Origin: Sphingomonas baiyangensis
Lineage (GTDB): Bacteria > Pseudomonadota > Alphaproteobacteria > Sphingomonadales > Sphingomonadaceae
Assembly (NCBI RefSeq): GCF_005144715.1
Contig: NZ_SWKR01000002.1
Coordinates: forward strand, 1,000,146-1,064,145
Direction of reading: 5' to 3'
Length of the DNA stretch: 64,000 nucleotides
Shown: piece by piece, positions 9,583 to 19,023 of the stretch
Layout of the letters: each line of letters starts with the position of its first letter
Position numbering within the stretch: the first letter of the stretch is position 1
Made by a program: the position numbers and the translations under genes
Notes under the pieces: generated by a model
Databases searched by the model: none
What the model saw: the letters and a program-made list of their open reading frames with translations, nothing else
Told to the model about the DNA's origin: nothing

Positions 9583-10623
9583 TCAAGCTCGGACGTCTTC
9601 CTCCATCTCCTCGATCTCGTCGGGCAGGTCGTGCCCGAGTGCATCGCGTACCCAGAGGATGTTGACGAGGACGTAGAGCACGCAGGCGAGCGGCGCCGAA
9701 ACGATTACGCCGATGAAGCCGAAGATGCCTCCCAGCGCCGCCAGCGCGAACAGCAGCACCGCCGGCGGGATCGACACAGCATAGCGCTGGATCATCGGGG
9801 TGAGCACATTGCCCTCGAACTGCTGCGCGATGAAGTAGACGAGCACTGCCCAGAGCGCGGTATCGGGCGAATTGGCGAAGGCGAGCAGCACGCCGGGCGC
9901 GGCGCCGATGAATGGGCCGACGAGCGGAATGAAGTTGGTGAGGCCCGAGATGACGCCGAGTGCGCCGGCCGAGGGCACGCCGGCGATCGCGAGGCCGATC
10001 CAAACCAGCCCGCCCACCACGATCATCGTCACGAACTGCGCGAGCATGTAGCGGTGCAGCGCGGCGCCCGACGCCTCGAGCGCTTCCTGAACGCGCGGCC
10101 CCTGCGATTTGGGGAACAGCAGCCGCGTGCCGCGCATGTAGAGCTTGGGGTCGAGCGCCAGATAGATCGCCGCGATGATGACGAGCACCAGATTGGTGAC
10201 GGCGCCCACCGCGCCGAATGCGAAGCTGACCGCGCGCGTCATGATGCTTTGGATGTCGGGCGTGCTCGACAACAGGCCCTGCGCGAACGGGATCGTCTGG
10301 AGATAGCCCCGCACCGTCTCGAACGCCTGCGGCAATTGCTGCGCGATCTCGGTGAACTGCTCGCTCAGCTGCGCGCCGAACAGCCAGCCCGTCAGGCCGA
10401 GTATGGTGAGGATGAGCAGCAGTCCGAGCATGACCGAGACGGGATCGGACGCGCCAACGCGGCGGAAGGGGATCGCCGCGGCGCGGATAAGCACGGCGAC
10501 GAGGATCGCCGAGAAGATGAGCATGAACACGAAAGCGAACTGCACCGTCAGCAGCGCCAGCCCGGTGATGAGCAGCACGATCAGCGTGGTCTGCGCCACG
10601 CGCGCACGTTCTTCGGTCGTCAT
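9583..10623 (-). CDS. AI-2E family transporter / PerM-like permease
   Basis: A 346-residue multi-spanning membrane protein. It has two N-terminal helices (about residues 12-55), a long soluble stretch with SEQFTEIAQQLPQAFETV, and a C-terminal cluster of helices with the family-typical GLTNFIPLVGPFIGA and NVLTPMI segments. Members export small molecules or act as Na+/H+ antiporters; substrate cannot be read from sequence. ATG 10623 is chosen over an in-frame upstream ATG because MTTEERARV matches a normal start and a GGGGGAT sequence precedes it. It follows rplS but a terminator lies between. Confidence 0.85.
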   Translation of the reverse strand: MTTEERARVAQTTLIVLLITGLALLTVQFAFVFMLIFSAILVAVLIRAAAIPFRRVGASDPVSVMLGLLLILTILGLTGWLFGAQLSEQFTEIAQQLPQAFETVRGYLQTIPFAQGLLSSTPDIQSIMTRAVSFAFGAVGAVTNLVLVIIAAIYLALDPKLYMRGTRLLFPKSQGPRVQEALEASGAALHRYMLAQFVTMIVVGGLVWIGLAIAGVPSAGALGVISGLTNFIPLVGPFIGAAPGVLLAFANSPDTALWAVLVYFIAQQFEGNVLTPMIQRYAVSIPPAVLLFALAALGGIFGFIGVIVSAPLACVLYVLVNILWVRDALGHDLPDEIEEMEEDVRA

Positions 10624-10694
10624 CGCGTCATCCCCCTTGCCTGCCCTTGCGGTGCAACGCGCGACCCGTGCAACGGGGTTCCGCCTGCGACACG

Positions 10695-10729
10695 AAAAAG
10701 GGCGCGCAAGGCCCTGCCCTGCGCGCCCC
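10695..10729 (-). terminator. Rho-independent terminator after rplS
   Basis: Read on the minus strand, a stem GGGCGCGCA/TGCGCGCCC with a short loop is followed at once by five U residues (the A-run 10695-10699). It lies 24 bases beyond the rplS stop and separates trmD-rplS from the PerM-type gene. Confidence 0.8.
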
Positions 10730-10752
10730 AAATCGGTGAAAGCGGAATCGCC

Positions 10753-11139
10753 TTACTCGGCGGCGGTCTTTGCCGGGCGCGGATCGCGACGCTCGGCGAT
10801 ACGTGCCGACTTGCCGGTGCGGCCGCGCAGATAATAGAGCTTGGCGCGACGCACGACGCCGCGGCGCACCACCTCGATCGAATCGATGTTGGGCGAGTAG
10901 AGCGGGAAAACGCGCTCGACGCCTTCGCCGAAGCTCATCTTGCGCACGGTGAAGTTGCTGCCCATGCCCTTGTTCGACCGCGCGATGCACACGCCTTCGT
11001 AGTTCTGGACGCGCGTACGCTCGCCTTCGACGACCTTGACGCCGACCTTCAGCGTGTCGCCGGGGCGGAAATCGGGGATCGCCTTGGCCGAGACGAACTT
11101 GGCGATCTGCTCGGCCTCGATCTGCTGGATGAGGTTCAT
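10753..11139 (-). CDS. rplS: 50S ribosomal protein L19
   Basis: Ribosomal protein at the 30S-50S interface, 128 residues. Family signatures [22 protein letters not shown] and [24 protein letters not shown] are intact. Three in-frame ATGs lie near the start. ATG 11139 ([11 protein letters not shown]) is chosen because it matches the L19 N-terminus and leaves 11 bases to the GGGA element; ATG 11148 would leave only 2. The start lies 2 bases before the trmD stop, implying translational coupling. Confidence 0.96.
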   Translation of the reverse strand: MNLIQQIEAEQIAKFVSAKAIPDFRPGDTLKVGVKVVEGERTRVQNYEGVCIARSNKGMGSNFTVRKMSFGEGVERVFPLYSPNIDSIEVVRRGVVRRAKLYYLRGRTGKSARIAERRDPRPAKTAAE

Positions 11140-11140
11140 G

Positions 11141-11872
11141 TCATTCATTCCCATCATGTCGCCGCGCACCAGAGGGAGACTGGACCCGAGCACCCTCATG
11201 GCGCTCCCACAGGTCCGGCCTCCGTAGCCGTGTATCGCTCGCGGCCATGGCGTGGCGCCATGCCGCGATCCTCGCATGATCCCCCGATCGCAGCACTTCG
11301 GGGATCGTGCGCCCTTCCCACAATTGCGGTCGGGTATAATGCGGATATTCGAGCAGCCCCGTCTCGAAGCTCTCGTCGTCTCCGCTCGAAGCCGCGCCCA
11401 TTACGCCGGGAAGCAGCCGGATGCAAGCATCGAGCAATGTCAACGCCGCCATCTCGCCGCCCGAGAGGATATAATCGCCGATCGAGACTTCCTCGATTTC
11501 GCGCGCCTCGAACAGCCGCTGGTCGATGCCTTCGAATCGGCCGCAGAGGATGATGGCCCCAGGCCCCATGGCGAGCTCGCGCACGCGCGGCTGGGCAAGC
11601 GGGCGGCCGCGCGGCGTCATCGCCAGCACGGGGCGGTTATCGGCGACGTGATCGAGTGCCGCGGCGAGTACGTCGGCACGCATCACCATGCCGGCGCCGC
11701 CGCCCGCGGGCGTATCGTCGACCGAGCGATGACGATCGGTGGCGAAATCGCGAATCTGTACGGGCTCGCACGACCAGCGCCCCTCGCGCAGCGCCCTGCC
11801 CGCCAGCGACACGCCGAGCGGGCCGGGAAACATCTCGGGATAGAGCGTGAGGACGGTTGCGGCGAAGGTCAT
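11141..11872 (-). CDS. trmD: tRNA (guanine(37)-N1)-methyltransferase
   Basis: Uses S-adenosylmethionine to methylate G37 of tRNAs reading CNN codons, preventing +1 frameshifting. The 243-residue protein has the SPOUT trefoil-knot motifs [11 protein letters not shown] and [10 protein letters not shown], and the TrmD-type GGGAGMVMR loop. ATG 11872 is chosen because GGGGGCAG immediately precedes it and the protein then begins [17 protein letters not shown] as usual. The rpsP-rimM genes that normally precede trmD are not here; instead a divergent reductase gene begins 44 bases away. Confidence 0.96.
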   Translation of the reverse strand: MTFAATVLTLYPEMFPGPLGVSLAGRALREGRWSCEPVQIRDFATDRHRSVDDTPAGGGAGMVMRADVLAAALDHVADNRPVLAMTPRGRPLAQPRVRELAMGPGAIILCGRFEGIDQRLFEAREIEEVSIGDYILSGGEMAALTLLDACIRLLPGVMGAASSGDDESFETGLLEYPHYTRPQLWEGRTIPEVLRSGDHARIAAWRHAMAASDTRLRRPDLWERHEGARVQSPSGARRHDGNE

Positions 11873-11916
11873 CTGCCCCCAATGCGGCGGGGCATGGGGC
11901 AAAGGCAAGGCGGCAC

Positions 11917-12822
11917 ATGGACGACTGCATCATCATCGGCGCGGGGCCTGCGGGGTTGACGGCGGCGATCTATCTGGCACGCTTCCATCTTGCGATCCGG
12001 CTGTTCGACAGCGGCGCGAGCCGCGCGGCGATGATCCCGCGCACGCACAATCATGCCGGCTATCCCGAGGGGATCGAGGGGCTCGAGCTGCTGCGGCGGA
12101 TGCTGGCGCAGGCCAATCGCTATGGCGCGCTGTGCGAGCCGGCCGAGGTTACGCGGGTCATGCGCGACGGCGACGGCTTCACGGTCGAGGCCGACGGGCG
12201 GGCGTTCGTTGCGCGGACGGTGCTGCTGGCGACGGGGGTAGTCAATCGGCGCCCGGCGGGCCTCGATAACGCGTTGCATGACGAGGCGCTCCAACGCGGG
12301 CTGCTGCGCTACTGCCCGATCTGCGACGGTTATGAAGTGACCGACAGGCGCGTGGGCGTGATCGGCACCGGCACGCACGGCACGGCCGAGGCGCTGTTCC
12401 TGCGCGGCTTCACCGCCGACGTCACGCTGATCGCCCCCCATGTCCACGAGCTCGACGCCGAATGCGCGGCCAGGCTCGATGCGGCGGGCATCGTGCGCGT
12501 CGACGGGCCGTGCGGCGACTATGCCATCGAGGGCGACCGGCTGTGCCTGACGACCGCCGAGGGGCCGCTGCGCTTCGACAGCGTGTACCCGGCGCTCGGA
12601 TCGGACATACGCTCCGAACTGGCGGTGGCGGTGGGAGCGGCGGCAACCGACGAGGGGTGCCTAGAGGTCGACGACCATATGCGCACCTCGGTGCCCGGCC
12701 TGTTCGCGGCGGGCGACGTGGTGAAGGGGCTCGACCAGATATCGAACGCGATGGGTCAGGCGGGGATCGCGGCCACCACCATCCGCAACCTTCTCGACGA
12801 ACGGCGGCCGCTGCGGCGGTGA
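11917..12822 (+). CDS. Thioredoxin-reductase-like NAD(P)/FAD-dependent oxidoreductase
   Basis: A 301-residue flavoprotein with an FAD-binding GAGPAGL motif at the N-terminus, a second dinucleotide motif [10 protein letters not shown] for NAD(P)H, and a redox-active pair Cys133-Pro-Ile-Cys136 (YCPICDGYE) in the TrxB position, where the classical enzyme has CATC. The C-terminal [12 protein letters not shown] motif is present. The altered active site and lack of a nearby thioredoxin leave the partner unknown. ATG 11917 is preferred because it begins [13 protein letters not shown] and GGCGG precedes it. Confidence 0.85.
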   Translation: MDDCIIIGAGPAGLTAAIYLARFHLAIRLFDSGASRAAMIPRTHNHAGYPEGIEGLELLRRMLAQANRYGALCEPAEVTRVMRDGDGFTVEADGRAFVARTVLLATGVVNRRPAGLDNALHDEALQRGLLRYCPICDGYEVTDRRVGVIGTGTHGTAEALFLRGFTADVTLIAPHVHELDAECAARLDAAGIVRVDGPCGDYAIEGDRLCLTTAEGPLRFDSVYPALGSDIRSELAVAVGAAATDEGCLEVDDHMRTSVPGLFAAGDVVKGLDQISNAMGQAGIAATTIRNLLDERRPLRR

Positions 12823-12825
12823 GCG

Positions 12826-14643
12826 CTAGGCCGCCGGGCCCGCCGCCCAGCCATCGACCGCGGCGTCGAGCACCGACATGGGCATCGGGCCCGCGCCCAG
12901 CACCAGCGCGTGGAAGGCGCGCACATCGAAGCGATTGCCCATTGCCGCACGTGCACGCTCACGGGCGGCGTGGATGGCGTTGGCGCCGACCTTGAAGCTG
13001 CACGCCTGCCCCGGATAGACGGCGTAGCGCGTGACTTCGCGATCGGTCGCGTCGCGCGGCTCGCCGATGTTGCGCACCATCCAGTCGATCGCCTTGTCCC
13101 GGCTCCAGCGGTGATGATGGAGCCCGGTATCGACGACGATGCGGCCTGCGCGGAACAGCTGCGATTGCAGCGCGCCGATCGCGCCGAAGGGATCGTCGGT
13201 ATAGACGCCGATCTCGTCGGCCACCTGCTCGGCATAGAGCGCCCAGCCCTCGGTATAGGCGGAGAAGCGCGCGATGCGGCGAAAGCGCGGCAGTTCAGGC
13301 GCGTGGCCGAGCGTGCTTGCCTGGAAATGGTGGCCGGGAATGCCCTCGTGATGCGTGAGCGTCGGCATCCGCCATGTCGCATGTTCTACGGGATTGCGCA
13401 GGTTGAGCGTATAGGCACCAGGCTCGCCGGGGCCGCCGCGGCTGTAGAAGGCGCCGGGCGCGCCCGCCTCGATCGCCGGGGGTACGCGGCGCACGACGAT
13501 GGGGTCGATCGGGCCGGGCGTGAAGGCACGCGGCAACAGCGCCGTCACCTTGGCGAGCTGCGCCTCGGCGATCGCCATCAGGCGGGCGCGGCCGGCATCG
13601 TCGTTCGAGACGGTAAAGCGCGGGTCCTCGTTGAGCGCGGCCATGCGATCATATACCGAGCCCTGCCGCATCCCCTGAGCCTGCAACAGCGTGTCGATGC
13701 GTCCGAGCAGGTCCTCGCACTGCGCCAGGCCGATGCGGTGGAGTTCGCCCGGCGGCGTGTCGACGGTGGTGTTCGACCGGACGGCGGCGGCGTAATAGGC
13801 ATCGCCATCAGGCAGGCGCCAGACGCCGGCATCGCTGCTGGCATTCGGCAGCAGCGCCTCGAGCGCTGCGATCTGCCGCGACAAGGCGGGCTGGATGCGA
13901 TTCGCGAAGATCGCCCGCGCCTCGCCGCTGCGATCGCCCAGCCCCTTGGCGCGCATCTTCGCCAGCGCCGGCGCCATCAGGGCCGAAGTCATGGGATCGC
14001 CGTCGCGCAGGCCCTTCACCTGCGCGATGGTGCGGACGAGCACGAAATCGGGCGGCGTCACGCCGATCGCGGCATCGGCGGCGATGCGCGCGCTTTCCTG
14101 ATCGATCGCCACCGCCAGCGCCGCAAGACGCGCGAGCCAGGCTTCGGCATCGGCGCGCGTCTCGAGCGGATGACGGCTGCCGATGAAGGCGGGTAGCCAG
14201 TAATAGGCGCCGTTCATCTGGCTTACGACATAGGGGCTGGGCCGCAGATTTGCGTCGACATAGCCATAGCGCCCCAGCAGATCGTCGAGCATCTCGTAGA
14301 CGAAGCCGGCGGTGGCGTGATCGAGGCGCGCGCGCGGCGACAGCGACGCGACGTCGATGCGCGCAAGCGCCGCGCGTGCTTGGCGGACGGCAGCATGGTC
14401 GCGCGTGCGTGCTGCCATCGAGCGATCGTCGAGCATGGCGCGCAGACCGGCATTGGCGCCGGTATCGAAATCCTGGCCCGTCGCCTCCTCGGGCGAGCGG
14501 CGCAGGAAGGCGGCGACATGCGCATCGAGCAGCGAAGCGAGCGCGGCATCGGCCGATTGCGGCAGCATCGCGCCGAGCGGCGCGGCGGCAAGCGTCGCGG
14601 CGCCGGTTGCGGTGGTGGCGAGAAACTGGCGGCGATCGAACAT
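12826..14643 (-). CDS. DUF885 family metallopeptidase, Tat-exported (copy 1)
   Basis: A 605-residue protein with a Tat-type signal (DRRQFLATTATGAATLAAAP). The conserved DUF885 features are HEGIPGHHFQ (putative zinc site) and EGWALYAEQV (putative third ligand region), plus the AYPGQACSFKVG stretch near the C-terminus. These are consistent with a periplasmic zinc peptidase. A second 605-residue family member lies at 20595. It follows the TonB receptor gene on the same strand by 83 bases, which contain a hairpin, so expression may be partly attenuated relative to the receptor. Confidence 0.85.
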   Translation of the reverse strand: MFDRRQFLATTATGAATLAAAPLGAMLPQSADAALASLLDAHVAAFLRRSPEEATGQDFDTGANAGLRAMLDDRSMAARTRDHAAVRQARAALARIDVASLSPRARLDHATAGFVYEMLDDLLGRYGYVDANLRPSPYVVSQMNGAYYWLPAFIGSRHPLETRADAEAWLARLAALAVAIDQESARIAADAAIGVTPPDFVLVRTIAQVKGLRDGDPMTSALMAPALAKMRAKGLGDRSGEARAIFANRIQPALSRQIAALEALLPNASSDAGVWRLPDGDAYYAAAVRSNTTVDTPPGELHRIGLAQCEDLLGRIDTLLQAQGMRQGSVYDRMAALNEDPRFTVSNDDAGRARLMAIAEAQLAKVTALLPRAFTPGPIDPIVVRRVPPAIEAGAPGAFYSRGGPGEPGAYTLNLRNPVEHATWRMPTLTHHEGIPGHHFQASTLGHAPELPRFRRIARFSAYTEGWALYAEQVADEIGVYTDDPFGAIGALQSQLFRAGRIVVDTGLHHHRWSRDKAIDWMVRNIGEPRDATDREVTRYAVYPGQACSFKVGANAIHAARERARAAMGNRFDVRAFHALVLGAGPMPMSVLDAAVDGWAAGPAA

Positions 14644-14664
14644 GGTTGCTCCCGAAAGACAAAG

Positions 14665-14694
14665 GCGCCGACGGTCATGCGTGGCCGCCGGCGC
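14665..14694 (-). terminator. Hairpin between TonB receptor gene and DUF885 gene (possible attenuator)
   Basis: Arms GCGCCGACGG and CCGCCGGCGC pair at 9 of 10 positions around a 10-base loop. Read on the minus strand it is followed by CTTTGTCTTT, a weak U-tract. It lies 33 bases beyond the receptor stop and 22 bases before the DUF885 start, so partial termination or mRNA processing is plausible. Confidence 0.4.
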
Positions 14695-14726
14695 ATTACG
14701 GACGTACGCGACGCCCGCGGGGACTT

Positions 14727-17048
14727 CTAGAATTTGTAGCCGAGCGTCGCGCCGAACACGCGCGTCGAGGGTTCGACCTGCACGCCGCTGTAGAACGCCT
14801 TTTCATAGGCGTTGGCGTAGAATTGCTCGTCGAACACATTCTCGACGAACACCGTCGCGCGGAAGCGATCGTCCTCGACGCCGATGCGCAGGTTCACATT
14901 GTGGTAGCTCGGCGAGATGAACGGGAACACCGGGTAGAGATAGGCATAGGGGTTCGACACCATGGTGTCGCGGAAGCTCCATTCGGCGCGCGCGAAGCCT
15001 TCGAAGTCGCCGGTGATCGGCACATTGTATTGCGCCTGCGCACCGAAGGTCCATTCGGGCGCGTTGACGAGCTGCTCGCCCGTCACGTCGATCACCACGC
15101 CGTCGATCAGCGCGTTGGGATAGTCGAGGAACTGCGTCTTGTTCCAGCCGAGCTGGCCGCTGAAGGTGAATTGCGGCGTCAGCCGAGCGTCGAAGCTCGC
15201 CTCGAGGCCGTAGCTTTCGGCCGCCGCGGCATTGGCGATGCCGCTGACGCCGCGCAACAGCCCGGTGGCAGGATCGATAAACTGGAAGCGGATCGTCTGC
15301 TGCACGTCCTTCCAGTCCATGTAGAATGCCGTGACGTCGACGCGCAGCTTCTTGTCGAACAGCTCGAACTTGGTGCCGGCTTCGTAGTTCCACAGCGTTT
15401 CGGGCTGGAACTCGTTGAGGAGGTTGACATTGTTCGACGTCTGCGTGCCGCCGGACTTGAAGCCGCGCGCGGCGGTGGCGAAGATCAGCCAGTCGGGATT
15501 GGCCTGGTAGCTGAGCGTAAACTTGGGGCTGACATCCTCGAACTTGGCCTGCCGGTCGTTGACGCCGGTGAGGATGGTGTTCGAGCGCGTGACCGAGTCA
15601 TTCTGCACCGTCTCGCGCGAGTAGCGGATGCCGAAGGTAGCGGCGAGGCGATCGGTAAGATTGAAGGTGCCCTGCCCGAACACCGCCCAGTAATCGGAGG
15701 ACGAGCGGCCATCGGCGCCGGTGACTTCGAGGCCCTCGCAATCGCCGCCGGTGCTCGCCGGGCAAAGGGGACTGTCGGCGCCGTGGAAGGTCGACTGGTC
15801 GGAGACGCCGGTGTCGCGGCCGGCGGTGATGCCGACGCTCCAGTCGAAGAAGTTGGTGCCCGTCGACTGGACACGCAGCTCGCCGCTGGTCGACTCGCGC
15901 TGAAGGAACAGGTCCTCGTAGAAGAAATCGGGGCTGCCACCGTCGACATCGCCATAGTTGAACACCGTGGCGGTGAGGTGGCCGCCGACGGCGGTGACCG
16001 AGACGTCGCCGATTTCCCACACCGCACGCCCGCTCAGATATTCGAACTTGCCGCCCACGCGCTGCGGGCGATTGAAGTTCACGCGGTCGTCGTTCTCGGG
16101 ATAGAAGCCGACACCGTCGGGATTGCCGATGAGGCCGGCGGCGCGGCCATAATAGACCGATGCCCAGGTACGCGTGACGAAGCCGGTAGGCACGCCGTTG
16201 CGCATGCCGACCACCTCGTCGGAATAATTATAGGTCACGTCGAGCGTGAGGTTGTCGGTGGGCGTCAGCCGGCCCTGGATACGATAGGTGTAATATTCGC
16301 TGTCGTTGCCGCCACCGATGGCGTTGATGTTCTTGATGAACCCATCGGACTTTTCGTACTTGCCCGATGCGCGCAGCGCGAGCAGGCCCTCGACTACGGG
16401 CACGTTGACCGCACCTTCGGCGCGATAGGTGTCGAAGCTCGAATAGCCGAGATCGACGAAACCCTCGAACTCGTCATTGGGCTTCTTGGTGACGACGTTG
16501 ATCGCGCCGCCCACCGAGTTGCGGCCGAAATAGGTGCCCTGCGGCCCGCGCAGCACCTCGATGCGTTCGAGATCGACGATCTGCGGATTGCTGGTGCCCG
16601 AGGCGACGTTGAACTCGTCGATATAGAAAGCATAGGTCGCCTGCCGCACGTCGGCATAGGGGTTCAACTGGTTCGAGATGCCGCGGATCGCCAGATCCTT
16701 GCGATCGCGCGAGCCGTTCGACTGGAAGCTGACATTGGGGGTCAGCGCGAAGAAATCCTCGACCGACTGGACGTTGTTCTCCTGCAGCGCCTCGGCGGTG
16801 ATCGCGGTGATGGCGATCGGCACGTCCTGGATGCTCTGCTCGCGGCGCTGCGCGGTGACGATGATCTCGCCCGCCGCGGCTTCCTGCGCGTCCTGCGGCG
16901 GCGCCTCGGCCGCGGTCGCCGTTTCGGCCGCCGGCCCTGCCTCCTGCGCGATCGCCGGGGTGGCCAGTGCCAGCGCCAGCGCGCCCGATGCTACCGACGT
17001 CGCCATCCTGATCGAAACGATGTTGTTCGAAACTGCCCGCTTGCTCAT
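14727..17048 (-). CDS. TonB-dependent outer-membrane receptor
   Basis: A 773-residue outer-membrane active transporter. A signal segment ending ATPAIAQ is followed by a linker, then the TonB-box-like EIIVTAQRR and the plug domain (QDVPIAITAI, LRGPQGTYFGRNSVGGAINVVTKKP), then a beta-barrel closing with LGYKF, a typical terminal Phe. ATG 17048 is used because GAGGGGGG precedes it and the longer frame has no signal. It lacks an N-terminal secretin/FecR-signalling domain, so no sigma-regulator coupling is expected. Placed between a DUF885 peptidase and amidohydrolases, it probably imports peptides or amino-acid derivatives. Confidence 0.93.
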   Translation of the reverse strand: MSKRAVSNNIVSIRMATSVASGALALALATPAIAQEAGPAAETATAAEAPPQDAQEAAAGEIIVTAQRREQSIQDVPIAITAITAEALQENNVQSVEDFFALTPNVSFQSNGSRDRKDLAIRGISNQLNPYADVRQATYAFYIDEFNVASGTSNPQIVDLERIEVLRGPQGTYFGRNSVGGAINVVTKKPNDEFEGFVDLGYSSFDTYRAEGAVNVPVVEGLLALRASGKYEKSDGFIKNINAIGGGNDSEYYTYRIQGRLTPTDNLTLDVTYNYSDEVVGMRNGVPTGFVTRTWASVYYGRAAGLIGNPDGVGFYPENDDRVNFNRPQRVGGKFEYLSGRAVWEIGDVSVTAVGGHLTATVFNYGDVDGGSPDFFYEDLFLQRESTSGELRVQSTGTNFFDWSVGITAGRDTGVSDQSTFHGADSPLCPASTGGDCEGLEVTGADGRSSSDYWAVFGQGTFNLTDRLAATFGIRYSRETVQNDSVTRSNTILTGVNDRQAKFEDVSPKFTLSYQANPDWLIFATAARGFKSGGTQTSNNVNLLNEFQPETLWNYEAGTKFELFDKKLRVDVTAFYMDWKDVQQTIRFQFIDPATGLLRGVSGIANAAAAESYGLEASFDARLTPQFTFSGQLGWNKTQFLDYPNALIDGVVIDVTGEQLVNAPEWTFGAQAQYNVPITGDFEGFARAEWSFRDTMVSNPYAYLYPVFPFISPSYHNVNLRIGVEDDRFRATVFVENVFDEQFYANAYEKAFYSGVQVEPSTRVFGATLGYKF

Positions 17049-17146
17049 GTCAAAACCCCCCTCACCGCGCGGACGACGCCCGCGCGCTTGTGGTTTCCCG
17101 TTCCTCTCCAGACCCGCGAGCCGCCGGCCCGCGCGCATTCAGCCGG

Positions 17147-17632
17147 TCACTTCGTCCAGCATTGCGGATCGAGCGGCCCCTTGGCGGGGTCGAGCTCGCT
17201 GCGCACCAGCGTGATCGCGGCGATCTTGCCGTCGCGCAGATCGGCGTGGCCCGCTGCGAGCGAGCAGCCGACCTTGCCGTCACGCCGCGAGCGGATGACG
17301 TGGTAGTTGTAGATTCGCCCGTCCTTCTCGAACACTTCCTTGAACGGCACGACGATCTCGACGTCGCCGCCGCCCGACTGGATCTTCTGGAAGTGCGTCT
17401 CCCACTGCTCGACGCCGCGGATGACGGTGCGCCCTTCGAGCGTCAGCGTGGCGTCAGGCGTGAAGTGCTTCGAGAAATTGGCTGCGGTGAAGGCGCCGGG
17501 CGTCTTGAACGCCTGGTTCCACCAAAGGAACATGCGCGACAAGGCATCGGTTGCGGGCGCCTGCGGCTGTGCGCCCGACGGCACGGCGGCGAAGATGGCG
17601 GCGATCGAACAGGCTGCGATGAGCTTCTTCAT
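17147..17632 (-). CDS. Exported NTF2/SnoaL-like protein of unknown function
   Basis: A 161-residue product with a clear signal peptide (MKKLIAACSIAAIFAAVPSGA). The remainder fits the NTF2-like cone fold: FTPDATLTLEG, then the IRGVEQWETHF helix and strands NYHVIRSRRDGKVGCSLAAGHADLRDGKIAAI. No catalytic residues can be assigned with confidence. It precedes the TonB receptor gene by 98 bases on the same strand and is the first gene downstream of the dyad at 17745, so it may lead the receptor-DUF885 transcription unit. Confidence 0.7.
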   Translation of the reverse strand: MKKLIAACSIAAIFAAVPSGAQPQAPATDALSRMFLWWNQAFKTPGAFTAANFSKHFTPDATLTLEGRTVIRGVEQWETHFQKIQSGGGDVEIVVPFKEVFEKDGRIYNYHVIRSRRDGKVGCSLAAGHADLRDGKIAAITLVRSELDPAKGPLDPQCWTK

Positions 17633-17744
17633 GCGATGGGTCCCCCGTCTGAACCTCGTTGCGGAAGCGGTCGTGCCGCTTGCGTCGATGGCGAGTGTCC
17701 GTCAGTTACATTGTTGTTGCAACGACATGACAAAGCGTCCTTCG

Positions 17745-17759
17745 TTGCGCCACGCGCAA
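17745..17759. promoter_or_regulatory. Candidate LysR-type operator TTGCG-N5-CGCAA (site 1)
   Basis: Perfect dyad, TTGCG-CCACG-CGCAA, extended by a flanking G/C to six-base arms. It contains the T-N11-A core of LysR-family boxes and lies 113 bases upstream of the NTF2-like gene start on the minus strand. A separate palindrome GTTGCAAC occurs 22 bases further downstream (17716-17723). The same dyad recurs at 25054, exact, and with one mismatch at 20428 and 28863. Confidence 0.6.
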
Positions 17760-17769
17760 CTCCCGCGCA

Positions 17770-19023
17770 TCAATCATCCTTTCGGATGATCTTGCCGCCT
17801 TTCATCACGAAGCCGATCGTGCGCAGCGCGGTGATGTCGCGGCTGGGATCGCGATCGACCGCGACGATGTCGGCGAAATAGCCGGGCTTGAGCACGCCAA
17901 CCTCGCCATCGACGCCGAGCATCCGCGCGGGCTCGATCGTCGCGGTGCGCAGTGCCTGTGCGTGGCTCATGCCGGCGTCGACATAGATTTCCGCCTCGCG
18001 CACCGTTGCATTGGTGCCGTCGTTCGGCTCCCACGGATATTGATCGGTGCCGAGCGCGATCGGCACGCCGATGCGGATCGCGTCGCGCAGCGACTGGATG
18101 TGCTGGCGCCCCACCGACTCGACACGCGCCAGATACCAGGGCGGCGAGCCGATCTTCTGGTAGAAGGCGCGCGCACCGGGCTGCGTCACCACGATCGTCG
18201 GCACGAACCACACGCCTTTGTCGCGCATCTTCTCGAGCACCGGTGGCGTCAGGAAATAGCCATGCTCGAAACAGTCGATCCCCGCATCGATCGCGGTCAT
18301 CGAGGCATCGGGCGACCCGGTATGGCCCGTCACCTTGACGCCGTTGCGGTGCGCGACCTCGATCGCGGTGCGCAGCTCGTCATCGGTGAAGGGCGAGGCG
18401 GCGATGTCGCCATGCGTATCGGAGATGCCGCCCGAGATGCCGATCTTGATCCACGTCGCGCCGGCCTTCACCTGGCTGCGCACTGCCTTCGAGAAGGCCG
18501 CCGGGCCATCGACCTCGAGCTTGCCATGGCCGCCGGTGGGCACGATCGACGCGCCAGCGGTGTGGATGCGCGGACCGTCGAAGATGCCGCTGTCGATCGC
18601 GCGCTTGACGGTGAAGTCGACGCCGGCGTCGGAGCCGGTCAGCCGGATCGTCGTGATGCCGGCCATCAGCGACTTCTGCGCATTGTCGAGCGTGCGAAGC
18701 GCCATCGAGTCGGGCGTCTCGTCATGGATGCGAGAGGCGCCCGGCAGGTTGAGCGCCAGATGGACGTGCATGTTCATGAGGCCCGGGATCAGCCATTTGC
18801 CCGCCAGCGGCACCAATGTGGCGCCTTCGGGCACCGGCGTGGTGGCGGCGGGGCCGATCGCCCTGATGCGCTCGCCCTCGACGATCACCACGGCGTCGCG
18901 GATCGGCGCCTTGCCTTCCAGATCGGCGACGTGCCCGCCGGTGAGCGCAATGACCTGCGCCGCCGCCGGCGCGGAGGCGAGCAGCAGCGCAATCGTCGCG
19001 GCGGCGAAGCGGCGACGGCTCAC
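17770..19023 (-). CDS. Exported metal-dependent amidohydrolase, COG1228 type (copy 1)
   Basis: A 417-residue amidohydrolase-superfamily protein with signal peptide (MSRRRFAAATIALLLASAPAAAQ). Metal-site signatures run in order: HVH after GLMNM (strand 1), the Lys in TWIKIGISGG (strand 4), His in KVTGHTGS (strand 5), His in CFEHGYF (strand 6) and Asp in LGTDQYP (strand 8). This COG1228 subgroup includes Xaa-Pro dipeptidases (prolidases) and imidazolonepropionase relatives. Its start overlaps the end of the second copy (ATGA), so they form one operon. Exported location would suit hydrolysis of imported dipeptides in the periplasm. Confidence 0.85.
   Translation of the reverse strand: MSRRRFAAATIALLLASAPAAAQVIALTGGHVADLEGKAPIRDAVVIVEGERIRAIGPAATTPVPEGATLVPLAGKWLIPGLMNMHVHLALNLPGASRIHDETPDSMALRTLDNAQKSLMAGITTIRLTGSDAGVDFTVKRAIDSGIFDGPRIHTAGASIVPTGGHGKLEVDGPAAFSKAVRSQVKAGATWIKIGISGGISDTHGDIAASPFTDDELRTAIEVAHRNGVKVTGHTGSPDASMTAIDAGIDCFEHGYFLTPPVLEKMRDKGVWFVPTIVVTQPGARAFYQKIGSPPWYLARVESVGRQHIQSLRDAIRIGVPIALGTDQYPWEPNDGTNATVREAEIYVDAGMSHAQALRTATIEPARMLGVDGEVGVLKPGYFADIVAVDRDPSRDITALRTIGFVMKGGKIIRKDD

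Noticed and set aside
14250..17306. 1,018-codon open frame on the plus strand opposite the TonB receptor
   Set aside because: Shadow of a well-supported receptor in high-GC DNA; no recognisable motifs and no ribosome site.
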